From positions 1-15,262 of the forward strand of contig DITZ01000110.1 of NCBI GenBank assembly GCA_002422985.1: a stretch of DNA of 15,262 bases, read 5' to 3'. This DNA comes from Sphingomonadales bacterium UBA6171 (GTDB lineage Bacteria > Pseudomonadota > Alphaproteobacteria > Sphingomonadales > Sphingomonadaceae). The first letter of the stretch is position 1, and each line of letters begins with the position of its first letter. A program made the translations under genes and the position numbers. Positions 1 to 7,245 of the stretch are shown here, piece by piece. The notes under the pieces are model-generated. The model saw only the letters and a program-made list of their open reading frames with translations, searched no databases and was not told the origin of the DNA.

Positions 1-80
1 CGCGGTGGGGTCAGCAACATCGCGGCGGGGTCAGCGACCTCGCGGCGGGGTCAGCGACCTCGCGGCGGGGCCTGCAACAT
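1..80. repeat. 20-bp tandem repeat, four copies
   Basis: Four consecutive 20-bp units start at 1, 21, 41 and 61. Units 2 and 3 are identical; units 1 and 4 differ at a few positions. The core is GGGGTCAGC followed by GACCT or AACAT. The array begins at the window edge, so it may extend leftwards. It lies 17 bases past the stop codon of the receptor gene. Bases 1-17 recur exactly, in reverse complement, at 11716-11732 downstream of the GtrA-like gene. There are no spacers, so it is not a CRISPR array. Confidence 0.85.
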
Positions 81-96
81 CACAGCATCAGCAGCT

Positions 97-2775
97 TCAG
101 AACTTCGCCTTCACGCCGATCGAAAGGCTGGTGCCGCGGCGGTAGCTGTTGATGTGGATCAGGCTGTCGCCCAGTTCCTGCAATTCCTGATATTTGGTGC
201 CGGTGATGTTGCGGGCTTCGAATTGCAGCTCAACGGGGGTGCCGCCGAACTTCACTTCTTCGCGCATCACGAAATCCAGTTGCACGCCGGGCCGCTCGAA
301 ATAATCGGGCGTCCCCAGCGGGCCGCGTTGCGTCACCCGGTCGCTGGCATAGTTCAGCATCAGCGTCTGTTCAGAAAGGCCTTCCGCGCGCGAGAGGCCA
401 AGCTGGACGTTGGCCACATGTTCGGACTGGCCGGTCAGCGGCTGGCCGTCGCGGAAGAAGGTGCTGGCGGGGCGTTCCTCGCCGGCCTCGTTGATGAAGA
501 TGTCATCCGGGCCGACTTTGATCTTGGACTTCGACCAGGTGTAATTGCCGGAAATCATGATGCTGCGGCCCTCGAACAGACCGGTGGCACCGTCCAGATG
601 GAACAGCTTCACAACTTCGGCTTCCACGCCATAAAGTTCGCCCTCCGGCGCATTGGCGAATGTGGTGGCGAAGGTGCCGCCGGCGTCGAACGAGATGGTT
701 TCGATCGGCCTGTCGATCTTCTTGTAGAAGCCCGACAGCACCAGCCGCTCGTCGCGCGCAAAGAACCATTCATACCGGCCTTCGAAGTTGGTGAGCTCGC
801 TGTCCACAAGATACTGGTTGCCAAAGGCGGTGCGGTCGGTGTCGGTGTCGCGATAGGATTGCGGTGCCAGTTCGCGGAACTGCGGGCGGGCCAGCGTCTT
901 GGAACCGGCGACGCGGAACTGCATGTCCTCGGCGAAGTTCCAGGTGATGGTGACACCGGGCAGCCAGTAATTTTCATTGATCTCGGTGCGGGTCAGCGCC
1001 GGCCCGCCGAACATCGCCTGCGGGGCGACATATTGCTCGCCATCTTCATAACGCACGCCGCCCTGGATGCGGAAACCGTCGAACAGCTCGGCTTCGATCT
1101 GGCCATAGATGCCATGCACGGCAAGGCCGGCGTCATAACGGGCAGCGCCCTGCGCGCCGGACACTTCCTGCAGCACAACATCATAGGCGAAGGTGTTGAA
1201 GGAGGAGAGGAGATAGTCCGGCCGTGTTTGCGCGACGGCCAGCGGCAGCGAGGTGCCACTGGCGACAACATAGCGGAAATCGCGGCGCTCGGCGGAACGC
1301 TTGTTGTCGGAATAGGCGTAGCCGGCCGACAGTTTCACCGGGCGGCTCACGGGAAGCGTATAGCCCACATCGAACGCGCCGGCCGCGACTTCGTCCTTCA
1401 GCGTGGAGAAGGCGATGGTGGAACGGGCACCGTTGGAGGTGAGATCATTGATATAGCCATCGACCTCGGCGTTCCAGACATAGCTGTTCAGCCGCTCATA
1501 GGGCGCGCGCCGGTCTGACCGGGCGTAGGTGCCGCGGGCGTTCACCGTCCAGTCGCCAAAGGTGAATTCGTTGACCAGCTGGGTGGTGAACAGCTGGCGC
1601 TCGATCCAGCTGGTGTAGTTGCGGTTGACCGGATTGTCGTTGCCGACATTCACTTCGTCGAGGCCGGACTGGATGCGCGATTCCTTCAGCGAATCCCGCA
1701 CGAACACATTGGTCCAGCGCAGCACATGCTCGCCATATTCAAAGCCGACGCCGAACAGGCCGTTCACCGTGATGCGGTTTTCGGTGGAGAGGAAGCGATA
1801 ATCCTGGTCGGCGCGCAGGCCAAGCTCACCGCCGGGCAGTTGCGCCACGCCGGCGGCGGTCTGTTGCAGGCCGCCCTGGGTTTCCCAGCCATTCTTCCAG
1901 CCAAAGGCGGCGATGACACCCAGGCGGTTCTCGCCCATGTCCCAGCTGTCGCCCATGGTGAGCGAAACGCCCATGTCGGCGGGGATGGTGTCGTTGCGCT
2001 GGATGAGATTGGTCGGCGCGTTGACCAGGCTCGCCGTAATCGTCTGCATCCGCGCGAGGCTGAAGGTTTCGCCCACGGACACCCGCTGGTCGGTCTGCAT
2101 GGCGGCCCGCAGCTCCACGGGCAGCGAACGCGTGCCATTGTCAAAGCCGGTCCAGTCCGAGCGCGAGCCGTAATGCGTGTAGCCCAGCTGGCCGGTGGTG
2201 ATGGTGTTGCCGCCAACGCTGCCGCCCACTTCGAGGAAGCGTTCTTCCGGGATGGCGCGCGAGGTGAGGTTGATGACGCCGCCGCCGAATTCGCCGGGGA
2301 AGTTGGGCGAATAGCTTTTCTGCACGACCGAGGATGCGATAACGCTCGTCGGGAAGATGTCGAGCGGGACGACGCGCTTCAGCGGCTCCGGCGAGGGGAG
2401 CGGCAGGCCGTTCAGCAGGGCGGAGGAGTAGCGTTCGCCAAGGCCGCGCACATAGACATATTTGCCGCCAACCAGCGACAGGCCGGAGACGCGTTGCAGG
2501 GCGCCGGCAATATCGCCTTCGCCGCTACGCTCGATGTCGGCCCGCGAGAGCAGCGAGACGACCGAAGGCGTGGCCCGGACTTCATTGGGGATGGAGCGAC
2601 CGATAACGACAATATCCTCGCCGTCCAGACCGCCGACGCCGGGGGCGACCACGTCCACATCGGGCGCTTGCTCTTCGGGCGGCGCGGCGGTTGTTGCCGT
2701 CTGCGCCAGCGCAGGCACGGCGACAAGCGCCGTGGTCAGGAGCAGCAGCCGGCCAAATTCGAACCTCAACATCAT
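97..2775 (-). CDS. TonB-dependent outer-membrane receptor
   Basis: An 892-residue TonB-dependent receptor that should import a ligand across the outer membrane using TonB/ExbBD energy. A signal peptide occupies residues 1-24 (hydrophobic run, then PALA before Q25). A TonB-box-like DIVVIGRS segment lies near 54-61. The plug domain spans about 65-175 and includes YVRGLGERYSSALLNGLPLP and PGEFGGGVINL. The rest is a beta-barrel ending in phenylalanine (VKAKF), as outer-membrane barrels usually do. The start has GGGAG 5 bases before the first of two ATGs. It lies 74 bases behind the lipoprotein gene on the same strand and is probably cotranscribed with it. No STN signalling domain is seen, so direct sigma/anti-sigma control is unlikely. 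The substrate cannot be read from sequence; the Pho box upstream of the partner gene suggests phosphate or a phosphorylated compound. Family is sure, ligand is inference. Confidence 0.95.
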   Translation of the reverse strand: MMLRFEFGRLLLLTTALVAVPALAQTATTAAPPEEQAPDVDVVAPGVGGLDGEDIVVIGRSIPNEVRATPSVVSLLSRADIERSGEGDIAGALQRVSGLSLVGGKYVYVRGLGERYSSALLNGLPLPSPEPLKRVVPLDIFPTSVIASSVVQKSYSPNFPGEFGGGVINLTSRAIPEERFLEVGGSVGGNTITTGQLGYTHYGSRSDWTGFDNGTRSLPVELRAAMQTDQRVSVGETFSLARMQTITASLVNAPTNLIQRNDTIPADMGVSLTMGDSWDMGENRLGVIAAFGWKNGWETQGGLQQTAAGVAQLPGGELGLRADQDYRFLSTENRITVNGLFGVGFEYGEHVLRWTNVFVRDSLKESRIQSGLDEVNVGNDNPVNRNYTSWIERQLFTTQLVNEFTFGDWTVNARGTYARSDRRAPYERLNSYVWNAEVDGYINDLTSNGARSTIAFSTLKDEVAAGAFDVGYTLPVSRPVKLSAGYAYSDNKRSAERRDFRYVVASGTSLPLAVAQTRPDYLLSSFNTFAYDVVLQEVSGAQGAARYDAGLAVHGIYGQIEAELFDGFRIQGGVRYEDGEQYVAPQAMFGGPALTRTEINENYWLPGVTITWNFAEDMQFRVAGSKTLARPQFRELAPQSYRDTDTDRTAFGNQYLVDSELTNFEGRYEWFFARDERLVLSGFYKKIDRPIETISFDAGGTFATTFANAPEGELYGVEAEVVKLFHLDGATGLFEGRSIMISGNYTWSKSKIKVGPDDIFINEAGEERPASTFFRDGQPLTGQSEHVANVQLGLSRAEGLSEQTLMLNYASDRVTQRGPLGTPDYFERPGVQLDFVMREEVKFGGTPVELQFEARNITGTKYQELQELGDSLIHINSYRRGTSLSIGVKAKF

Positions 2776-2813
2776 ATCAACTCCCGATCATCATCCGCAA
2801 ACGCCCGGAGGGC

Positions 2814-2842
2814 CGGCGCGCGGGGAGAACCCCCGCGCGCCG
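2814..2842 (-). promoter_or_regulatory. Intercistronic GC hairpin between lipoprotein and receptor genes
   Basis: A perfect 12-bp GC-only stem (2814-2825 with 2831-2842) with a 5-base loop begins 7 bases after the lipoprotein stop codon and ends before the receptor's ribosome-binding site. No U-tract follows on the transcribed strand, so it does not look like a standard intrinsic terminator. It could protect the 3' end of the upstream message or lower the output of the downstream gene. Function is inferred; the stem itself is seen. Confidence 0.6.
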
Positions 2843-2849
2843 CTCATCC

Positions 2850-4385
2850 TCAGGACCCGCGCGGACGCGGCGCTTCGGTGCAGGCCAGCGTGGTGCCGCC
2901 CAGACCGCAGGCCCAGCCGTTGAACCAGGTGTCGGTCGCGCTGCTGAAGGCACCGATATAGCTGGTGTTGATGAGCGTGGGCGAAATGGTGGCGACCGGC
3001 GTCGTCACCACGGCCAGCTCGTTGGCGCCGGGCATGAAGGTGTTGGTGAGCGTGCTGGTGCCTTCCAGAACATTGTTATGGCCTGTCAGGATGGTGCGGA
3101 TCTGATCAACGGTGATGTCCGCGCCGGCCTGCGCCGGTCCGGCACCGCAGGACAGGAAGGTGGAACGGAACACCGGCGCGCCAACCTTGTCCAGCGCGGC
3201 GTTGGCAGCAGCGATAGTGAAGGCGTTCGCCATCTGCACACAGGCGGAGCCCGTGGCGGTGGAGCGGATGATCGAATTGTAGATGCGGAAGTCCGTACCA
3301 CCGCGTTGCAGCACGGCGGCCGCTGCGCGGTTGGAGATGATCGTCAGGTTGGCGAACAGCGGGTTGGACCGCGGCGTGCGCGTGTCGTTGCCGGCGGTGT
3401 CGGCCTCGATGGCGCGGTCGCCACCGGTGGAGCGGCCGTTCACCAGCACGAACTGGTTGAGACCCTTGTAGCCGAAATCGGTGTCGAGCGCGTCATCGTC
3501 GATGCCGCTGAGCACCAGATAGCGGCCGTTCACCCGGCCACCGAACCATTCGATGCCATCGTCCGAGCTGTTGTGGACCTGCACATTTTCGAAACCCGTG
3601 GCATTGCCGACGCCGGCCATCGTGATGCCGTTCAGCTCGTTGCCGGGCGTCACTTCGAAGCCGGGGAAACGCACCTGCACAAAGCGCAGCGAGCCCGACG
3701 TGTCGTTGACCGTGAGGCCGCCAAAGCGGGCAGCGGACGGACCTTCGACGATCGATTCGCACAGGATCGTGTTCTGGTTCTCGGTCGGGCAATTGTTGAT
3801 CGGCGCGCGGCCCAGGATGACGATGCCACCCCATTGGCCGATGGTGTCGGCGCCGGCGGTGCCCTGGATGTTGGTGCGGCTGGTGAACACGATGGGCCGC
3901 GTGGCGGTGCCCTCGGCGTTCAGGCGCGAGCCGCGGTTCACCACGAGGAAGTCAGCGCCCGACGAACCGAAGACGACAACGCCAGGCTCGATGGAGAGGA
4001 TGCCCTGCGCACCGTTGGCCGCCGTGCCGGCAGCACCCACGTCGCGGCCAACCGCCACTTCGCCGGAAAGCGAATAGAGCGTGCCGGAACGGAAGGGCAG
4101 CAGGACGTTACCGGTGATCGTGCCGGTCAGCTGGCAGTTGCGGAACTCCGAGCCGCCCGACGTGATGGTGCCGACATTGTTGGTGCCGGTGGGGCAATCG
4201 GCGTCCGGGCCGGGGGTGGGCGTCGGTGTGGGCGTCGGCGTCGGCGTGGGGGTCGGCGTCGGCGTGGGCGTGGGCGTCGGCACGATGATCACGCCATCGC
4301 CGGGGGATGCCACATCGGTGGCGCCGGTGCAGGCGGCGAGCGCAACGGCGGAACCAAGCAGAAGCAGGGCGCGAAGCTTAGACAT
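2850..4385 (-). CDS. Surface lipoprotein with (PT)11 stalk and predicted beta-helix, partner of TonB receptor
   Basis: A 511-residue predicted lipoprotein. Residues 1-19 form a type II signal with lipobox LAAC (lipidated Cys19). The next residue is Thr, not Asp, so outer-membrane sorting is expected. Residues 36-58 are eleven Pro-Thr pairs, a likely extended stalk. From about residue 64 the protein is Gly/Asn/Val-rich with short strand-turn rungs (IEPGVVVFGSSGADFLVV, then GQWGGIVILGRAPINNC), resembling right-handed beta-helix proteins. The C-terminal region contains NTSYIGAF and a pair of cysteines near the end. No catalytic motif is recognisable. The start is supported by AAGGGG 7 bases upstream. 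It is the first gene of the unit with the TonB receptor, and a Pho-box-like site lies about 145 bases upstream. I infer a surface ligand-binding or receptor-lid role; a substrate-processing enzyme remains possible. Confidence 0.88.
   Translation of the reverse strand: MSKLRALLLLGSAVALAACTGATDVASPGDGVIIVPTPTPTPTPTPTPTPTPTPTPTPGPDADCPTGTNNVGTITSGGSEFRNCQLTGTITGNVLLPFRSGTLYSLSGEVAVGRDVGAAGTAANGAQGILSIEPGVVVFGSSGADFLVVNRGSRLNAEGTATRPIVFTSRTNIQGTAGADTIGQWGGIVILGRAPINNCPTENQNTILCESIVEGPSAARFGGLTVNDTSGSLRFVQVRFPGFEVTPGNELNGITMAGVGNATGFENVQVHNSSDDGIEWFGGRVNGRYLVLSGIDDDALDTDFGYKGLNQFVLVNGRSTGGDRAIEADTAGNDTRTPRSNPLFANLTIISNRAAAAVLQRGGTDFRIYNSIIRSTATGSACVQMANAFTIAAANAALDKVGAPVFRSTFLSCGAGPAQAGADITVDQIRTILTGHNNVLEGTSTLTNTFMPGANELAVVTTPVATISPTLINTSYIGAFSSATDTWFNGWACGLGGTTLACTEAPRPRGS
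4212..4280 (-). repeat. Hexanucleotide repeat encoding the Pro-Thr stalk
   Basis: About 11.5 copies of a 6-bp unit (GGCGTC, GGCGTG, GGGGTC and similar on the plus strand) encode Pro-Thr pairs at residues 36-58 of the lipoprotein. Pro and Thr third positions vary between copies, which suggests selection for the protein sequence. Gain or loss of a unit would change stalk length without shifting the frame. Confidence 0.9.
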
Positions 4386-4529
4386 ATAATCCCCTTGGGT
4401 TGCCCGGACATGCGATCCGGGAAGAATTCGGTCCGCGCTCCGCCCCCGTGGCGGCCGTGCGGCTGCTGCCCCCTACAAAGCGCGCGTGTCAGCAAGGTTG
4501 CCGTTGCGTTGCACAAAAATTGCCATCGC

Positions 4530-4547
4530 GTGTCAGATTGATGACAA
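4530..4547 (-). promoter_or_regulatory. Pho box-like PhoB site upstream of lipoprotein/receptor unit
   Basis: Read on the minus strand the site is TTGTCATCAATCTGACAC. Against the E. coli Pho box consensus CTGTCATAWAWCTGTCAY it matches 15 of 18 positions. It consists of two 7-bp direct half-sites (TTGTCAT and CTGACAC, each 6 of 7) with the expected 4-bp AT-rich spacer. It lies 144 bases upstream of the lipoprotein ATG and is oriented towards it. A T-rich stretch (CAATTTTTG on the minus strand, 4514-4522) lies about where a -10 element would fall, but it is not a clear match. The match is seen; PhoB binding is inferred. Confidence 0.6.
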
Positions 4548-4571
4548 AGAGGGCAGTGTTGCCCGAAAGCC

Positions 4572-7091
4572 TCACCCGGCCGCTGTTTCCGCGACCAGTT
4601 CGGCCAGCAGCGCGGCATCCGTCGCGTCGCTCACCCCCTCGCGGCCCACTTCCAGCAGCACCGGTACGGCGAGCGGCGACACCTTTGCCAGCCGCTGCAC
4701 CAGCATTTGGGTGCCTGCACGCGCCAGCAGCGATTCGAGTCGCGCGATGTCGGTCAGCCGCCCGCGCGCCTCGGTCCAGGCGGCGTCCATCAGCAGATGG
4801 CCGGGTTCGTGCCGGGCGAGCACATCGAAGATAAGGTCGGTGGAGGCGAGCATCGCCCGCCCGGATTTGCGCCGGCCGGGCTGCTGCCGTTCGACGAGGC
4901 CGGAAACCACCGCCACATCGCGAAAGGCACGGCGCAGGAAGGGCGTGGTGCGAATCCACTGCTCCAGCTCGTCGGCCATTATGTCGCGCGACAGCAGCGG
5001 CGCCGGGTCCGGCACTGGCTCGACGCTCCACACCCCCAGCACATAGTCGGTCGCGACAAACCCCAGCGGCTTCAGCCCCAGCCGCTCCATCCGGCTTGTC
5101 AGCAGCATGCCCAGAGACTGGTGCGCGTTGCGGCCTTCAAAGCCGTAGATCACCATCCATTGCCGGTCGTCGCGCGGGAACAGCTCCACCAGCAGGCGAT
5201 CGGCCGGCGGCAATATGGAAAGGCGCTGCTGCATATCCAGCCATTCGCGCACCGGTTGCGGCATCCGCGCCCAGTGCGCCGGATCGGCGATCATGCGCCG
5301 CACCCGCGCCGCCAGATTGGTGGTGAGCGGCATCCGCCCGCCGACATAGGCGGGAACGGACGGCTCGCCGCGCCCCGGCCGCACAAACAGATCCGTCTGT
5401 GATGTGCCGGTCAGCTCCAGCGTGAGGCCGGCAAAGATGAACCGGTCCCCCACCCGCAGCTGGCTGGCGAACCACTCCTCCACCTGCCCCAGTGCTTTGC
5501 CGCGCCCCAGCCGCACCGCCATCATGGGCGCTTCCACGATGACGCCGGCGTTCAGCCGGTGCTGCCCGGCCAGCCGCGGATGGGTAAGGTGCCACAGGCC
5601 ATCCGCCGCCAGCCGCAGCCGGCGGAAGCGATCATAGGCCCGAAGCGCATAACCGCCGTCGGAGACGAAGGCGAGCAGCCGGTCGAACGCGGCGCGCTCC
5701 AGCCCGGCATAGGGCGCGGCGGTGCGGACTTCATCGAACAGCGCATCCGCATCGAAGGGCGCGGCGGCCGCCAGCCCCACCATATGCTGCGCCAGCACGT
5801 CCAGCCCGCCGGGGCGGAAGGGTTCATGGTCCAGCTCGCCCTCGGCCACGGCGTCATGCGCGGCCAGCGCCTCCAGATATTCGAAGCGGTTTCCCGGCAC
5901 GATGATGGCCTTGGACGCGGCATCCATGCGGTGATTGGAGCGGCCGGTGCGCTGGATCAGGCGCGACGCGCCCTTGGGCGCGCCCATCTGCACCACCAGA
6001 TCAACATCACCCCAGTCGATGCCCAGATCGAGGCTGGAGGTCGCCACCACCGCCCGCAGCCGGCCGGACGCCAGCGCCGCTTCGGTTTTCGCCCGCGCCC
6101 CGGCCGCCAGCGAGCCATGGTGGATGCCGATGGGCAGCGCCTCGTCATTCACCGACCAAAGCGCGCGGAACATCAGCTCGGCAAGCGCGCGGCTGTTGAC
6201 GAACACGATGGTCTGGCGGTGCCGGCGGATCAGTTCCACCACCTCCTTCGCGGCGTGGCGGCCGTTGTGGCCAGACCATGGGATGCGGCCATCGGGCACC
6301 AGGATGCGGATGTCGGCCGGCACCGCATCCGTCGTGCGGATGATGCGGGTGGACACGCCGGAGGCGTGCGGCTGGGTGGACACGCCGGAGGCGTGCGGCT
6401 GGGAGGACATGCCGGAGGCGTGCGGCTGGGAGGACATGCCGGAGGCGTGCGGCTGGGAGGACATGCCGGAGCTGTGCGGCCGGGCAGTCGCGCCGGTGAG
6501 CCAGTGCGCCGTGGCAGGCCCATCGGCCACAGTGGCCGACAATCCCACGCGCCGCAGCGCCGGGTTCAGCGCCTGCATATGCGCCGCCGCCAATGTGAGG
6601 AGATCGCCGCGTTTCGAATTGGCAAAGGCGTGGATTTCATCGATGATCAGCGTCTCCACCCCGGCCAGCATCGGCCGCGCGTCGGGATAGCTCAGCAACA
6701 GGCTGAGGCTTTCGGGTGTGGTCAGCAGAATATCCGGCGGATCGCCGCGCTGGCGCGCCTTGCGTTCGCTGCTGTCGTCGCCGGTGCGGGTTTCGATGCG
6801 CAGCGGCAGGCCCATGTCGGCCACCGGCCCCATCAGGTTGCGCGCGATATCGGCGGCGAGCGCCTTTAACGGCGAGACATAGATGGCACGGCAGCCCACA
6901 GCCGGCCGGCCATCGGCCGCGTCCGCCAGCACCGGGAGGAAGCCCGCCAGCGTCTTGCCCGATCCGGTGGCTGCCAGCAGCAGCGCATGGTCGCCGGCGC
7001 GCGCGGCCTCCAACATCGCCAGTTGGTGCGGGCGCACGGCCCAGCCGCGTTCCGAAAACCAGTGCACGATGGCGGGGGGAAGGCTGTGCAT
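4572..7091 (-). CDS. Lhr-type DEXH-box helicase (ligase-associated DNA damage response family)
   Basis: An 839-residue superfamily 2 ATP-dependent helicase. Walker A is ATGSGKT at 41-47, the DEXH box is DEIH at 151-154, and motif III is SAT at 185-187. The second RecA-like lobe starts near TIVFVNSRALAE, and motif VI is QRTGRSNHR. The long C-terminal region has the winged-helix and Lhr-core character of the ligase-associated DEXH helicases. In other bacteria these usually sit with genes for an ATP-dependent ligase, an MBL-fold exonuclease and the PdeM phosphoesterase. None is next to it here: a lipoprotein gene lies downstream and a divergent PEPxxWA gene upstream. Residues about 204-249 are an unusual 9-residue tandem repeat between the two motor lobes. 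The ATG at 7091 has no strong Shine-Dalgarno sequence but agrees with the family's N-terminus. Expected role: cytoplasmic DNA or DNA/RNA unwinding in repair. Confidence 0.93.
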   Translation of the reverse strand: MHSLPPAIVHWFSERGWAVRPHQLAMLEAARAGDHALLLAATGSGKTLAGFLPVLADAADGRPAVGCRAIYVSPLKALAADIARNLMGPVADMGLPLRIETRTGDDSSERKARQRGDPPDILLTTPESLSLLLSYPDARPMLAGVETLIIDEIHAFANSKRGDLLTLAAAHMQALNPALRRVGLSATVADGPATAHWLTGATARPHSSGMSSQPHASGMSSQPHASGMSSQPHASGVSTQPHASGVSTRIIRTTDAVPADIRILVPDGRIPWSGHNGRHAAKEVVELIRRHRQTIVFVNSRALAELMFRALWSVNDEALPIGIHHGSLAAGARAKTEAALASGRLRAVVATSSLDLGIDWGDVDLVVQMGAPKGASRLIQRTGRSNHRMDAASKAIIVPGNRFEYLEALAAHDAVAEGELDHEPFRPGGLDVLAQHMVGLAAAAPFDADALFDEVRTAAPYAGLERAAFDRLLAFVSDGGYALRAYDRFRRLRLAADGLWHLTHPRLAGQHRLNAGVIVEAPMMAVRLGRGKALGQVEEWFASQLRVGDRFIFAGLTLELTGTSQTDLFVRPGRGEPSVPAYVGGRMPLTTNLAARVRRMIADPAHWARMPQPVREWLDMQQRLSILPPADRLLVELFPRDDRQWMVIYGFEGRNAHQSLGMLLTSRMERLGLKPLGFVATDYVLGVWSVEPVPDPAPLLSRDIMADELEQWIRTTPFLRRAFRDVAVVSGLVERQQPGRRKSGRAMLASTDLIFDVLARHEPGHLLMDAAWTEARGRLTDIARLESLLARAGTQMLVQRLAKVSPLAVPVLLEVGREGVSDATDAALLAELVAETAAG
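6347..6481. repeat. 27-bp minisatellite inside the helicase gene, five copies
   Basis: Five head-to-tail 27-bp units start at 6347, 6374, 6401, 6428 and 6455. Units 1 and 2 are identical, units 3 and 4 are identical, and unit 5 is diverged. Units 1 and 2 contain the inverted repeat CACGCC-GGA-GGCGTG, which weakens to CATGCC in units 3 and 4. As 27 is a multiple of 3, the helicase frame stays open; the unit encodes PHASGMSSQ or PHASGVSTQ. The array lies just after helicase motif III, in the region linking the two RecA lobes. Confidence 0.93.
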
Positions 7092-7245
7092 CGGGACTGC
7101 TTACCCGGCGCTGCAGGGTGAGGCGAGACCGGTGCCGGGGCCAAAAGCGTGATTGCAAGGCTGCAGCCGAAATGGTAATGAAAACTGGCAAGGACGGTCT
7201 GCTATGGGGGCGATACCGGCCTTTTGCCCAGTGGGGGATTGAACA

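Noticed and set aside
1..80. CRISPR array
   Set aside because: The 20-bp units abut without unique spacers, and no cas gene is present.
154..1518. 454-residue open frame on the plus strand opposite the TonB receptor
   Set aside because: It is antisense to a well-supported receptor gene and its translation has no recognisable domain; such frames are expected in GC-rich DNA.
1726..2961. 411-residue open frame on the plus strand
   Set aside because: It overlaps both the receptor 5' part and the lipoprotein 3' end in antisense, with an Arg/Gly/Ala-rich shadow composition.
97..4385. SusC/SusD-type glycan uptake pair
   Set aside because: The lipoprotein has no SusD-like helical repeat character; it looks like a beta-helix, and the receptor lacks the SusC N-terminal extension domain.
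2691..4541. 616-residue open frame on the plus strand
   Set aside because: It is the antisense of the lipoprotein gene; the Gly/Arg stretch in it is only the reverse of the Pro-Thr repeat.
5559..6869. 436-residue open frame on the plus strand opposite the helicase
   Set aside because: Antisense shadow; its GGHAGGVRL-like repeat is the 27-bp minisatellite read in another frame.
7153..7181. Promoter for the PEPxxWA gene (TTGCAA, 17 bases, TAATGA)
   Set aside because: Spacing is right and the -35 matches 4 of 6, but the -10 hexamer matches too poorly to support a call.
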